Origin: Phallus indusiatus
Lineage: Eukaryota; Basidiomycota; Agaricomycetes; Phallales; Phallaceae
Assembly (NCBI GenBank): GCA_027605045.1
Contig: JAQFWX010000067.1
Span: 1 to 64,000 of the forward strand
Reading direction: 5' to 3'
DNA length: 64,000 nucleotides
A program made the translations under genes and the position numbers. Shown in pieces: positions 48,188-61,159 of the stretch. Positions within the stretch are counted from its first letter, which is position 1, and each line of letters starts with the position of its first letter. The notes under the pieces were generated by a model, which saw nothing but the letters and a program-made list of their open reading frames with translations, did not search any database and had not been told where the DNA came from.

Positions 48188-49564
48188 TGAGGTCGACATT
48201 GATTACGATAATAAGGACAACGACCTTATCTATCTCCCGGTCGGGCTCATCATCCGATTTGGTTGTCGAATGCCACATGATACTACCAAGCCCATTGCCA
48301 TCACCGAATCCGGACTCAAGGCTGCAGAGTGTCTCATCGCCCTCACTGTTATCCTTCAAAAACGCAAGACGTCGAGGAACATACGTTTCTCAATCACATT
48401 CCCCTCCGCCATCCCCGTCCCCTCATGATATTTACCTCGGGCCTCTGTCGCCTGGCCTGCCTTTTCCAATTCGCGCCAGGTGTACTGTCACCGACGTTGA
48501 ATTTCAAACTCCAATTGGCTCTGTCATTAACTTTGGCAAGGGACACGTGCCACCGCTTTTCCTTCCCTTGTTTTTTTTCTATCCCTGTCCTGCCTCCGTC
48601 GTCGTGTATCGAGAGTCTGTCGTCGCACTACTGCGGCTACTGACGGTGTCTTTTTGTGTTTCGCTTTCTTTTTGCTTTTTTTTTGTTTCTCGCTGTCTGT
48701 TTCCCTTTATCCTTGTACCCCTAATTTTTCGCTCAGTTTTAACGTCTTGCTCTCTATTCTTGCTTTCCGCTGTCGTGTCCTATCTCCTCTTCTTTTCATT
48801 TATCAGACACCCTGATCGTCGTCTTTAAACTGTTCTTCTATCCCCCACTCCTCTTCACTACCATTGGTTGCTGGTCATCGATGCAGTGTGGCTACATCAA
48901 ACTATCCTTATTTTTGCTCTATCAAACCTTCCCTCTGCCTTCTTTTTGTCCTCGTTATTAAAAGGAATGGCATGTTTTGATTCTATCATGTAACTGTATC
49001 GTATAACCACTGTTCGGCGCTGTCCTAAAGTAAGGGCGCTCAATACATTTCCTTCTTGTCGACTACTTCCGTTTTGACTTGTGATTGTCGATTTCTTTTT
49101 GAGCCATATTCCGTCGACGGTCTATCATCTGGTGATGCTGCTTGCAACAAACTGCCTGTTGCTTTGGTGTCCGACTTGTTGCAACCTTGAACTTTCATCG
49201 CGAGTGCCCAACAACAGTATGTTGCGCATCTAACTTATCACCCGCGGCCGCAGCTTTCTAATGCGTATGGCTCATTGTATATAAACAACTACGGCAATAT
49301 ACATTTACGTAGCAAAGACAACGCCCAGTGGTGTTGTTGCCTAAATTAGTCCTGACAATGGATTTAATCTTGGATCCGTCAAAAGTTTCGATGGACGTGT
49401 ATATATCCCGCATGCGCAAGCACACTGCGCACCAATGGCCTGACCCAGGCTCGCCTGGGTTGTGGGCATGAGAAGTGAGATCTAGTGAGACCTTGAGATT
49501 GATTGGATGAGATGACTATCCAATTAGCGGATCCGGTGTGGTAGCTGTGCTGGTGGCGTATTTA
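48188..49564. other. 3' flank of array member 7
   Basis: Counterpart of 40163-41482. It contains a Ser/Pro-rich + frame at 48184-48828 (SHSPPPSPSPHDIYLGPLSP) that diverges from copy A by indels. No supported gene. Confidence 0.3.
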
Positions 49565-49655
49565 GACCATAAAGGGGATGCAGGGGTCGATTTGATTTTA
49601 ATATACAGTTGTGTGTATATCGAGTCTAGACTAAAGGCTCATTTCTAGATTTAAC

Positions 49656-49726
49656 TGGAATAGAATAGAATAGAATAGAAAGGAATGGAATGGAATAGAA
49701 CGGAATTGAGTGGAATTCACAGGAAT
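49656..49726. repeat. GGAAT/AGAAT pentamer tandem repeat
   Basis: About 14 imperfect 5-bp units (TGGAA, TAGAA, AGGAA variants) just beyond the right end of duplication copy B. Simple satellite-like repeat. Confidence 0.8.
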
Positions 49727-51325
49727 ATCCGTGAGCCTGAGTCATCATCATACGTGTACAGGTGTATACATAAATGTACACCTACAAACACGTAGAAATA
49801 CGTGTCAGTCATTCATGTTCATGAAGTTTAATTGGAAGATATAAAATTTGACCATGGGACTTGAGTCATATATCCCAACTTGGAAACGCACGCAGCACAG
49901 CGCAGTGCAAGTATGTACCCATCGGTCACCTGGAACATGAAATTGCAGATATGTACATCTAGACACGATTATAAAAGGAAATCTGCAGGGTCCTCCGCTT
50001 ACAGGGGATCATTGAGTGCCAACTTTGCAACATTCTCAGTCGTCGTTAGGTTGCCCTCCGGCTTTCGAAAATCAACGATGTCGGCCATAAAGAAAATGCG
50101 ACAGTCGTGGGTATTTGTACGACTGAAATAGGTAGGTGAGATTATTTATTACCTACTAGAGCAAAAACGAGCAAATTAACGGAACAAACAACAAACAAAC
50201 GAAAAAAAAAAGACATATCATACCATCATGCGACTGGATTATAGTTACGAGGAACGGCACATCACATTCAAGACAGTTTCACCAGAGGCTGGCCTATTGT
50301 ACTCATCTCGGCCCTCCGGCTTTGGCGTAATGGATCTGATCGTGGGGTAAAAATCCTATCAACATTCTAATTGTAATCTTGCTAAACGACACGTGGCTTC
50401 CGATATGAATACATACCTATATGTATGTATTCTCAGGGGAGCCAAGCCAGATGATAACCCTCTTTTGGTGAGCCGCTTTTTGATAAGAACACTGGGGAGT
50501 TAACATTGAGACGTTAACAGTTACAGGTGCCATCCTGTGCCACCCCCTATATAGATATCGCTCTATAGTATGTGGTCGTTGCTGTGGAATTAAGAACCGA
50601 AAACCAAAGTGCTTACAAAATGAGATCCGGATGGTCACCACTGAAAGGATGGCGCCGTTTGATGGCAGTCTTTCCGTATTTCATTAGCTCGTTTCTACTT
50701 CCCAATATACCCGCGCTCCGCAACTTGTATTTGCGCCCAACGTCGCGAGCTCGTGACCGAGAAACACCATGTCGATGGTGCCAAGTTCAGCATGGATACT
50801 GTGATGCTAACCATAGTCATGGGCAAGGGCAGCTTATTTTGAAAACTGATTTCAATGACCAAGTGCCTTGAATCATATATATGATAAGCCAAACTCGAAG
50901 GAATATCCCGCAACAGCGATCGTTCCGAGCTTCCCAACGTGCCAACATGATGAATGCCGACAGCAGGTTCAGTAGTCGATTTTACAAATCTTGGCGACGG
51001 TTACCGGTTTATGATGACATTGCAGTTTCAAGAAAAGAAGAAGAAGAAGAATGTTCTCTCAGCCACGTCCCCCGTTTATCACCGTTTCGGTCGGGCCGCA
51101 CCAAATGTCATCGTTGCGTTGTCGTCGTGAGTACTAGTCGGAGCTTCTGGATTCAAAAAAACTTACATAAGCCTTCACATTCACAACATTGAACAACTTC
51201 ACAAGCCAGCCAAATTGATTCAACTTGGTGACGGTTTCATCAAAAAGATAAAGATTAGATTCCACATTATTCAGCTCTTTTTATATTGAGTTTACCTTAC
51301 CAGATCTGTGAATCACCGCCCGCTG
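49727..51325. other. no supported gene
   Basis: Scattered short ORFs. The + frame at about 50740-50850 (HVDGAKFSMDTVMLTIVMGK) is somewhat protein-like but isolated. Confidence 0.35.
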
Positions 51326-51715
51326 CTATCCGAGTCGTTCTGATTTCGGAACCTGCAAGAAGCTTTCCGTCGTAGCCTGCCCCAGACTGACACGAACCAT
51401 AGTATTCTCAGCTTGGAACTGCGCCCGAATCAATCCATCATCATTTTGCAATAATTCCCCACAACTGATCACCGGCAAAATGTGAATCTGGTTCAAATCC
51501 TCACGACAATCAAGCTCAAGACCTAACCTTTCCGCAGTTTCAACGAGCGATATAGGAAATCAAGATACATATGCGCTTATTCGTTGCTGATTTGAATATT
51601 ATGAAGATCTTTTCGTGGATCAATGAGATAAGTCAGTGGCGGATATGAGCGAGATTGATCGTACATTTGGGCCAAATACGCAGCTGTAATGTGATTTTTC
51701 TGTGAATATCTATAT
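51326..51715 (-). pseudogene. coding-like relic, unrecognised
   Basis: Two minus-strand segments read like real protein: AAYLAQMYDQSRSYPPLTYL followed by IDPRKDLHNIQI (about 51590-51700), and ETAERLGLELDCREDLNQIH continuing through LPVISCGELLQNDDGLIRAQ to a C-terminal stop (about 51333-51530). Neither has an ATG. A stop and a frame change separate them, and no upstream exons were found to 52300. It may be the 3' end of a decayed gene or a short multi-exon gene whose 5' exons I cannot see. The family is not recognised. Confidence 0.3.
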
Positions 51716-54700
51716 TAGGCTCATGATATTTCTTTTCTCAATTTCAGTAAACGGTAGGCTCTCATCTTGTGCGATTGTCAGTGATCCCAGTGAACCTCAA
51801 TTCGTCGTAGCTCATCGGTAATAAATTGTTCTATCAAACCGTGGCTATTGCTGCTTTATTTGATATGCAGATTAAAATAAGCAGATTCCCGCCGAACGTA
51901 CTTGATCAGGTGAGATAGTTCGTTCATCAATATCTAATGTAAGTCCCATTCTTTTCACGATGACCTACATGCCCGCAGCATTGACACTCCGTCAAGTCTC
52001 GGAAGTAGCAAAGGGGAAAAATAAAATGGATCGTGTCCATGAAGACAAACACAAACAGGAGCAGCGAGCTCAGTTGCCCATATTGCCGTTGATTTGATGT
52101 CTCAATTCCCTAGTAGGCGGAACTTGTCACTTTTCAATTGTTTGGATCATCTATCAAACTTTCCTTCATGTCTAGCCCATAGAAAACGTAGAAATCATTC
52201 CTGTTATCGGATTAGTGCGAGTTTCCCTTGGCTTTATTTCCTCGTCTTTATTCTGAACAATATTAAAGTTTGATGCAAGATAATTTCTGATTTCGCCAGT
52301 CAAGTGTTAATGGTGTTAACATTCATCAAGCCATGAGGTGCTAGTAACCAGTTTCTTTAGGATTCGTGTCAATCTTGTTCGAATTCTGATGATACTTAGA
52401 TAAATCCCTTTCTACCCAACCTGGAACAACGAGAATTGGTCTTCGCAAACACCCGCGTTGCATATAACGGTGACTGGCGGACGAACCAAGATGTCATACT
52501 AGACCCAGTGGTATATGATACACGATGCTTGGTAGATGATATCAAGCACAAATCTGACACACGAAGACCTAACCTAACTTTATACGACAACGCGGCGGCG
52601 GGTACAGAGTTTACAGGTGTGTATCATGATTTACCTTCGTGCCCAGACGGCTCAAAACGGACATCTTCCACGAATGGTTTATTTTTGATTGTACCCGATA
52701 CCAATTCGGTTGGCCTTTCTTCCCGATCTTGATTTTGCTGTCTGGAATTTGTCGCTTGGCACTGAAACAACTTCGGAAGGCATGGTCACAGAAATTAATT
52801 TTTTCCTTCCAGCCTTGTTATTTTTTTAGTCCAATTGACTAGCTTGTTATGATAAAGGCTCGCCATTGGTTGTCCGACTTCGACAAACTTTAACTTTAAA
52901 CTGTTCTCATCATCTCGTACTACAGCTAGGAATGTTGCGTAAAGCCTACCCTGCGGCGCCGTTGACCCTGTTTCATGCTCACTTAGTCTGGTACAACCAT
53001 GCTCCCGGTTCGTTTTTTTTTCTTGGGGAAAAGCAATCAAGTACTTGGCATTTAAAATGAAAAGGAATTGTACATTCTATGGGACTCTCCGGCTCATTAG
53101 CTTCGTGGAGGCGTTCACGCGGCGCTGAGTACTTTCGAAAGCAGGAACCGAGTTGAAACAACTGTTTCCGCGTCGCAACGGGGTTCTTCAATTAACAATT
53201 GAATGTGTTCACGCCGGTAAAATCAAATTAGAGCTATTAGCTTCACACCCCGGTCTTGTGAATTGTGTACAGCTCTTAATCAAGGGACCTCCGATCTGTG
53301 AGAATGCTGTATGTATAACGTGCTTCTTGCCTGAAACGAGGAGATGATATGAATGAATAAATCTCTTATAGGTTTGCATTTTTACAGGATAATTCTGACC
53401 AAAAAGAGAAGGTATGATAACGGAAACAATAAGACTTTTATCTGGATAACCAATATTCAAATAACTCTAACGCTTACTGTCTTTAAGTCATTTACTTCAT
53501 AACTTATCAAGGAGTCTTATCTTCACAAGCAAGGAACGTATAATTAGAGCTTAGCGCTAATAAGAAGCAAGCAGAACTTCGAATTTGAAGAAGATCCTTC
53601 GAATTATTTCCCCCGGTAAAGTCGTGGCACCGAAACAGTCGGGGTGTTCTGGGTGTTTTAATTGGGGGAGCATATGACCACGATGTTACATCATTTCTAC
53701 TTCCTGCTTCTCTGCTTCTCAAACTAACGAGGAGTCCCCTTCTCGCTGAATCAGGCTGTACTACCCAAGAGGCGGCGAACTCTTTCCACCGAGAAAATCG
53801 GATATTCTTCTCTGATATGATATACATGTCAACTATTCTCTGTTTGAAGAAATTCCCCCGCTCTCCCTTGAGAGCTAGCATCGATTAAATTAAATCTTCT
53901 GATCGGTTGCTACTCCTAAAGGCCTGAAGGCTATTAGTTGGAACATATTAGCTTTCCATCTTGTCACACTTGCTTCTAACTCTGCTGACGCATTCCAGTA
54001 CTAAATTAACCTGAATTATGACACCCCGTAACTATGAGGATCAAGCATACACTGGCATGAGGGCAGATGTCGTTGAACAGCCATCAGTCAAGATTCGGTT
54101 ATACTTATTTACCAGAGCCATCACTTTGATTCAGGAATAGAAAATTAGCTATCAATTCACATGGTGGAATCTTTGAACTTATCAAGAATTCGGATTATCC
54201 TTTGCCTTTCGAGGCTTAGATACGAGATGATAATCAATGGCACTCAGAATTCCGCTGGAGACAGTGCAATACCCAGGAACGTGATGTATATATAATTCAT
54301 TTACTCACGTGCTTACCATTATTATGATATCAAAAACTATTGTAGTGATAAATCTGACACGGTTTGGAAGTTCCGGCGTCTATTAGTATTTTGTTTGCCA
54401 ATGTATATGCTCATTGCTCACTTCTTATGGTACAGCCGAAAAGATACTCTTCGAGTTATATTTATACATAGAACTTCAAAGAAGAAGGGTCAAAACGAAT
54501 AACTACCAACCAGGATATGTACAGCATTGTGTTTCATCCGAGTTTGGTATCAGATCCTAAATAATTAGGAACCATTTATTTTTAAAAAAGCAAATCCCCG
54601 AGAATTTTGAAAGTAGACAAATTTGAATTAATCAATGAGCAGATAGAGAGGCATGTAGGTCACTCCGATGTCAGCGGAACATAATCTTGATTCATACACT

Positions 54701-55331
54701 TGCACGAAACCTGAATTCTCAATTCACTCCTAGGGCTATACCGTTGAGACCAATATCTCACTTCCAGTATCCAAGCGAACGTTATGCATATAAGGCTGGT
54801 CTCCAAGTTTATTATCGGCCATTTACGTACTGGCGAAAATCGAGGCCGGATGTCCGGCTGAATGTCGCGATGAAACCCCAACCGGTTAATCAATACTAAA
54901 TGAGCAATAATTCCCGTGAGATCACTCTTAATTATGGAGTATATGTAAATTATACCTACGCGGTACATGTATTGAGTGCTACCGGTACCGGTTACCATGG
55001 CTTTTATTGTACATATACTTTAAGACGAATCACCATGTAGTCGGTTAAAAATTGCAAATGAGAGACAGAATAGCAATGTTTCCATTTTCAAGTCAAATCC
55101 TGTACCATTATTTGGGTTCTCAACTGTAGTTATGTGTAAGAAATCTTCTTTGATCCCCTAAAATCGGTAGTTATCGGCGGTCATAGAATTTTTAAAGACA
55201 TGCAGAACAACAAAACGTGAATAATATAAAATTTAGTGTTGAATATATCAATATAAAGGTTGCGTGGCCGGCCCCGGTCCTTTGTCCAATCCTAGGATCC
55301 TAGGTCCGGACACGTACGGGTAACAGGAGAA
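51716..55331. other. gene-poor spacer, nothing supported
   Basis: AT-rich sequence with short ORFs on both strands lacking domains. A perfect 14-bp palindrome CCTAGGATCCTAGG lies near 55290, about 40 bp before the stop of the siderophore synthetase gene. Confidence 0.35.
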
Positions 55332-57562
55332 CTAGTATGGTGTAAAATGAATGAGATTGGGGACCTCTGATTGGATGGGCTTCAAGAAAAACCAAACAAA
55401 AAAACATTAGCTCGGACTATACCATCAGAGAAAAAAGAAACACACGTTGCGATATATCCCCGCCATCTTCATTTTTATTAACGATTTAACCATAACCATA
55501 CGCCTTTGAGGATTCAACCAACAATCCCATAGTCGGGTGTTACGCGGGACACGGACAGACAAAGCCTCTTTGACAATTGACCATCCCTTTCCGTTATGAT
55601 GTAACCCAAGCGCGCGAATTAGATACTGGAGATGACAATGTATCATGGAATGGTAGCTTCTTCTGTATGCATCCTCGACATCGTTTATAAGAATAGAATG
55701 TCCAGGTAAAGTATCGATTTTTACGCCTGTCGTTTCGTACAAGATCTGAGGATGAATGCGCAGGCCCTCAAAATCTCGGTAGACGAATCCTTTCAGTTCA
55801 CCAGATCGTTGATCAAAACGGACTAACGTGTTTTGACCGTGAGCTTCGAAGGCTACGCAGTTGATGAGGAGGGGTGGTAAGAAAGCGTCGAAGAGGAGGT
55901 TTACATATCTGAATTATGAATAAAAGTAAGGATAAATGTAGGTTGCTTCATAATATCGTCTAACGTACTTTTTCAAAAATGCGAGTCGCTTGGTCTCATC
56001 GTCCAGCCCCAAAGCAGTAATGACAACAGGAACACAATCACTCTGATCAAAGTATGCAGACTCAAACAAGACAGCAGCACAAACAACCTTTTCGCCTCGT
56101 TCCTTTCCGTTATAAGCTATCCTCACAATACCTGCGCAGTGCTCGGAAACTTCCAGATCTTTGTGTTTATAAAATGCACTTGCAACTTCGGGTTCCATGA
56201 TCAAAATGTTTGTATCAATAGCGAGTCGTGGAAGTATATCGCGACTGAATTTGGGAGAGAAGTATGGTATGTGAGGTGCGATGATTCTAGGAGCTGATGA
56301 TATTTCGACACCGATGGCTGTTTTGAGGGTCAAGTTCTCGATGGAGGGTAAAATCAACGTGCTAGTGTCACTTTTATCAAAGCTGTAAGGTGAGACCTTG
56401 CATAAGCGACATACCGTATACTTGTCTGAGCCACGGTGGTTACGAAATACTTTTCCGGTAGCACCACAACATCTGGAAACCGCGAGATAATATTCGGAAT
56501 TTGAATTTCATGAATAGGGAATAGAACATGATCGTGAAAGTTTTCTATTACCCGACCGGCATTTAGCTGTGCGGACTCTCGGAGGAACCATAACAACTTT
56601 TCAAATTCTCCTTGATCAAAATGGAGCCGCGCGGAATCCAGACAAAGCGAAGGCGGGGATTGTAGTAATCATACTCGCCTGGTGCTATATCAGATAGAGG
56701 AGGAATGGTTCGGCGTGTTCGATGCATCTGTGCACATATCAGATTTGTTTAAGTATAACATGTCAACACTCACAGGATGTGTCGGGTGACCTTCAACAAT
56801 AGCTCGTTCCCATTCTATGTTAGTAGATCTCAAAGTGGGTCGACCTAGGCGGAGTTGTTCGTACGATATCTCTGTAAAAAAAACTTTGGTTCAAGGATCA
56901 TCATGTAGGACATTGATTGTACACGTACTTTGCCAGGCTACAGAACTTTGCAGCTCTTCGGCAATAGTAGTTCGACGATTACTATCCAGTTTAATGTTCT
57001 TGCAAAATTTATTCCATATATGTAACGGATCCAATGGACAGTTAAATATATGTGGTGAGACGTCTCGAAACTCCTTTGGCAGACTTGACAAAAGTAAGCC
57101 CAGAAAATCGTCAGCCTATAGGGCGTGAATGAGCTTGTACAGAAATGATTTAAAACGCCTTACCAAAACCTTGGGTTGAGGCAAGGTGGGATGTTCGTCC
57201 CGAATTTCGTATACCCATGGAAACATATCTGACGGATCAAGTAATCCGATCCCGCCTTGCAAAATATTATCACTCGAGTGCTTGAGAACAGGAGGAGAAC
57301 GTAAAGCCACAAAGAGAAAAATATCAGATGGATAGTAGGGAGCTCCTACAGGTCTAGGGACGCCTAATTCGCTTTCTTTCTTGGATAAAATAACGCAAGT
57401 ACCACATATTTTTGAGGCAGGTCCAGGCTTAAAGTTGAGGTTACGATTAGCGGGAACAAAAATCGCATCAAGCAGCGATTCGGTCACAAGACATGATAAA
57501 AGGCGAGATAAGACTGCAAATGCCGCGCGATCTGGTGTCGAAAGAGAACCTAACACATACAT
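55332..57562 (-). CDS. IucA/IucC-family NRPS-independent siderophore synthetase (one-base frameshift in exon 4)
   Basis: ATP-dependent amide- or ester-forming enzyme that couples a carboxylate such as citrate to amines or alcohols in siderophore assembly. Seven exons were read: 57164-57562, 56929-57115, 56774-56871, 56415-56727, 55969-56361, 55446-55908 and 55332-55379. Family landmarks in order: ERAIVEGHPTHP then MHRTRRTIPPLSD (the GHPxHPxxKxR-type motif); IRTLILPSIENLTLKTAIG and ISSAPR (nucleotide-binding region); AFEAHGQNTLVRFD then GFVYRDFEGLRI (the EAHxQN and RDFEG motifs of the C-terminal domain); and EVPNLIHFTPY at the end. Total coding length is about 633 codons, close to the family norm. 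In exon 4 the frame changes between YNPRLRFVWIPR and RLHFDQGEFEKLLWF, with no room for an intron, so one nucleotide is missing. The start ATG 57562 is the first Met in frame. No other siderophore-cluster gene was seen. Confidence 0.85.
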
Positions 57563-60500
57563 TTGGATGTAAGTAACGAAAACCGTTGTTGACAGTATAA
57601 TATATAACTCGACTAGGCAAATTAACTGGACGCAATAGGACCGACAAAAGTCTATGCTGATTCCCATGTCTCGCTGCGCAATGTCAATCATTGATTTTAA
57701 TCCACGTCGATAACGACATTGACGAACGTTCTTGTCAATACTCTTTGCCTGTCAATCACGAAGCTCCATCCACCAGTTTCCATGAGAAATGCGATGATAT
57801 GATAGGTGTCTTGGTAAGGATGATTGTCATTTCAGGTGCCTCCATAAAGCTAAATTTCTTCCCAGATCGGAAAGAATAATGTCCCTTCATAAGAATAATA
57901 GCACATTGGAGAAATGCTCTTCATTCATTATGAGACGAAACAGAAGCGATTTGATGAAAAACGCGAAGAGAAGAAGCTCGTGCATGATGGTAAGAGCCTC
58001 CGATTATAAGGCTCGGCATTTCGCGAGTTGTTACGCGTTATAAGGCTTGGCGGAAGTTGCCGGTGCTTTCTATTGACCTTTGCTATTGACCATAGCATCG
58101 TTAGCTGAAATTTGGTTTTACGAACTTGGTAAGTATAAGAGTCTAAATATCACTCGACAACTTTATCTCATAAGACATGATGTGATCAAAAAAATTGATA
58201 AAATTGGAAAGCGAAGCAAGACTTTTCATCGTCGTACATCCTTTTCAAGAAACTCTCTTCGACCCTCACATGCAATGCTAAGCGAAATAACAATGAAACC
58301 ACATTCAGAACTCGATCCGAGAATGAAATTTTTGAGGTGTAAGGAACGGTCCATCAGGATTAATTCAGTACATTGGTCTCGCCGTCTACTCACCAACAAC
58401 TTTTATTATACTCCCAGAATCTCATGTGCCATTCTCTTTATTTCGACATTATTCATCGACAATGGCTCAAGTACTGATCATCGAATCACATACTTTTGAA
58501 CACTGAGTGCGAGATAATTCACACCACGAAACCATGATCAACCCTGGGTCTAGATCTTTTCATTGGGTTCAATATTTCCCATGCATATCTCGGGAATTCT
58601 TTGTCGCCGTCCATGATTGGGCTTCTTAAGCTGAAGCCAGCCACAGAATTCCAAAGCCATTCAGAAAATGATATGCCCAAGATAGACAAAGGTACGGAGT
58701 AAGGAGGTGGAAATAAAGAACGAGTGGATTCATCTGCAGCTATGCTTTATTTCTTTTCTTGTTGAACTTCGCTCGTTGTTCCATCCATAATCTGCTATTA
58801 CTTTCTGACAAATAAACAGACTGCGTCCGACATGGTGGATCAATGACTCAGTAATAAACTGATATTCCATGGAGGGTGTGCACTTTGACCAATTGGCTGC
58901 TAGGATATGGTGCACACTGCTCTTATACGTTTGCTTTAAATTGTCGTGTTGATCGAGGATGATCTCCAACTACAATCAAATAGCGCCACTGGCATCTGGC
59001 AGTCGAAGACGTCGAGAACTCAAGCACGTCATTATCGCACGATTAACCCACTTTAAAGTGATGATCTGAACAAGAAAAGGCTTTAAGCGCAGTAATGATA
59101 TATCATCACCAGTCAAATATATATGCTTTCATAATTGCAGCCCATCATTGTTATTGTTTCAATAGTATTACCAGATTCTCCTGCGTCAATTTGTGGTGGC
59201 ATGGCCCGGGCTTGTTCCATGTCGGCCATACATACATCAATCATAAATCATTGATATTGCTGATATTCGATCTTCATCTGTTGAAAATCATCAGAAGATT
59301 TTAACCGCTAAGGTCTATTTGTAGAAAGATTTGTTTTGAACGAGGAATCAATTCCATCTCAAAACTATATTTGGTTAACTGGCACTCGGATCTTTGGGGT
59401 ACATAAATATACGCTTTTCAAATTGGAAACTGGAAACTCAAGTGCGCGTGAGATGCGTGTGAAGGACTTACAATATAACATCGTCCTTATGATATATGCT
59501 CGAAACAATAAAGGTAATCTTATAGTGTATCCACTCATTGGCCCCGCCGCCGGACACCGGTGTTCACAGACAGAGTTTTATGAGCGCTAGCGCTCACTAA
59601 CTTGGCGGACGTCCTCCTCATCCTCATTAGAATCCACAACCACATCGCTGTATAAAGCTTGTTCGAATATTGGTTACATGTCCAAAGTAAGCTTTCTTGC
59701 GTCAGAATTCAACACATGATCTCAACTCCTCTCTGCTTCTTAACTAGATCTCAATTTCCCACTGCACTTCGCTAACAAAAGGCTAGAGCCTGAGGTTATA
59801 GTTGACACCAGTCTAGGATATATCATCTTGCCTCTTGAATCGGAAGGTTTTCCCAGAGGCGGAGTCACGGCAAACCACGCGGTTGTGAATACGATCGTTA
59901 GTTGACTGATCTTGGTCCAGTACAATCGCGAACTGAAGTCAACGCCTCATTGCTCTCAAGCCCGAAAGTAAATTGGTGAATCTGGTCTATAAATGACACA
60001 CCAACGGCTTGCACCAGCTGTTCTTGAAGTGACGTTCAGATGTGTCTTAGTCAAAAGTCAGAACATGCAGCGCCTTCGAATCTCACAAGCCATCTTTGGT
60101 GTACTAACATCCACCCGCTACTATACTTTTCTTCCGTCGACTTCTTGGCTAGTTTTGGCAGTTGCTTCCTCCAAGATACGTCAATATACTGCTTCCTTAT
60201 GAACTGGATCAGGATGCACCGTTTGACTGGACAAAATCTGGGTCGGTGGACACGGCGACGGGTGTCCCGGGCTGGTCGCTATGCCAGCGTTGTTGCTTTC
60301 TCGCAGCCCATTGATTACTTAGTACCGAGGTATATTCAGCAATAATCATTTCCAGTATGTTTCTCTCATGTATGTTACGTATGTGGACAAATATCACAAA
60401 ATGCTGCTACGGAGGAAGCCGAGAGCCATTGCTGAACCCTTTTCATTTTGCACTACTTTTCGCAATCCTCGTGACCTCAATCAAACCCCATTAAGAATGT

Positions 60501-61159
60501 GATATGGCAAATATATAATATAAGGTAAAATATATCCGTAATTCTATCTGTCTAATTGAGAGTGTTACATTCCATTCGTAAGTATGGATTACGTTCGTCT
60601 GCCAGGAGAAAAGAGGTGTCATGATCATGATCACGAACAAAAGTATGGTGAACTCGCAAAAGTTCATGAAAGATGTCCTTGTAGATCCTTGTGCATTTCG
60701 CACGCCGCACGAAATCAAAAGAAAGAGAGAACCCGAGAGGAGCTGGAACCCTCCAGGCGAGCGAGCAGAGTAGAACAAAGCGTGGGGGTTGTTGTTATCG
60801 ATATTCGTATCGTACAATAAGAATAGGATGGATTAGACCTGAGAGTTTGTTTTTTCGTCGTTCGGTTCGTTTAGAAGTTCGTAGTTTGAATTTTTTTTGG
60901 CATTACGTATTACAACATCCAAGATCCGTAGCACATCAGCGGAGGAGAGGAGGAGGGATGCATATTGCATAGAGGATAAAGTATAAAGGAGGTGAGAGGG
61001 GGAGAGGGACAAGAAGCTTTTTTCGCATCGTTGTCAGTTGTCATTATCGAAAGACAAATGTAAATTGAGACGAAGATTGAGTAGTGTGGTGGGTATGATG
61101 AATGGATATGGGTATAAATTTCTTCATGCGTTGAAGCACCGTTAATGAACGCTCAGCGT
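57563..61159. other. no supported gene
   Basis: Promoter side of the siderophore gene, then AT-rich DNA. A GATAA core (57706, in TCGATAACG) lies about 145 bp upstream of the start. Fungal iron regulators of the Fep1/SRE type bind GATA elements, but the full ATCWGATAA consensus is not present. The + ORF at 58080-58499 has no domain character. 60840-61150 is the 3' flank of the minus gene ending at 61160. Confidence 0.35.

Larger units (their letters stand above)
41543..49564. repeat. 8-kb tandem segmental duplication, copy B
   Basis: Direct repeat of 33469-41482. It begins with AAAGATTCATGACCCGATACA and ends GCTGGTGGCGTATTTA. The copies differ by scattered base changes and short indels throughout, so the duplication is not very recent. 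Gene content is the same: array member 7 near the right end and otherwise non-coding. Confidence 0.9.

Noticed and set aside
48184..48828. 214-aa + ORF downstream of array member 7
   Set aside because: The equivalent in copy A is truncated and frame-shifted, and the C-terminal half is a product of CT-rich sequence. Kept only as a possible 3' UTR or relic.
33469..49564. Treating the 8-kb repeat as two copies of a transposon
   Set aside because: The copies are directly tandem, lack terminal inverted or long terminal repeats and target-site duplications, and encode no transposase or reverse transcriptase that I can see.
51490..51510. GGTTCAAATCC, resembling a tRNA B box
   Set aside because: No A box or cloverleaf around it, and it lies in a minus-strand coding-like segment. 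No tRNA was found elsewhere in the window.
56383..56414. 32-nt intron in the siderophore gene using the first AG (TTACAG)
   Set aside because: Too short for a normal intron. The next AG (CACTAG) gives a 53-nt intron and a better family match (IRTLILPSIENLTLKTAIG).
58080..58499. 139-aa + ORF
   Set aside because: No domain, no conserved motif, no introns, and basic composition as expected from AT-rich random sequence.
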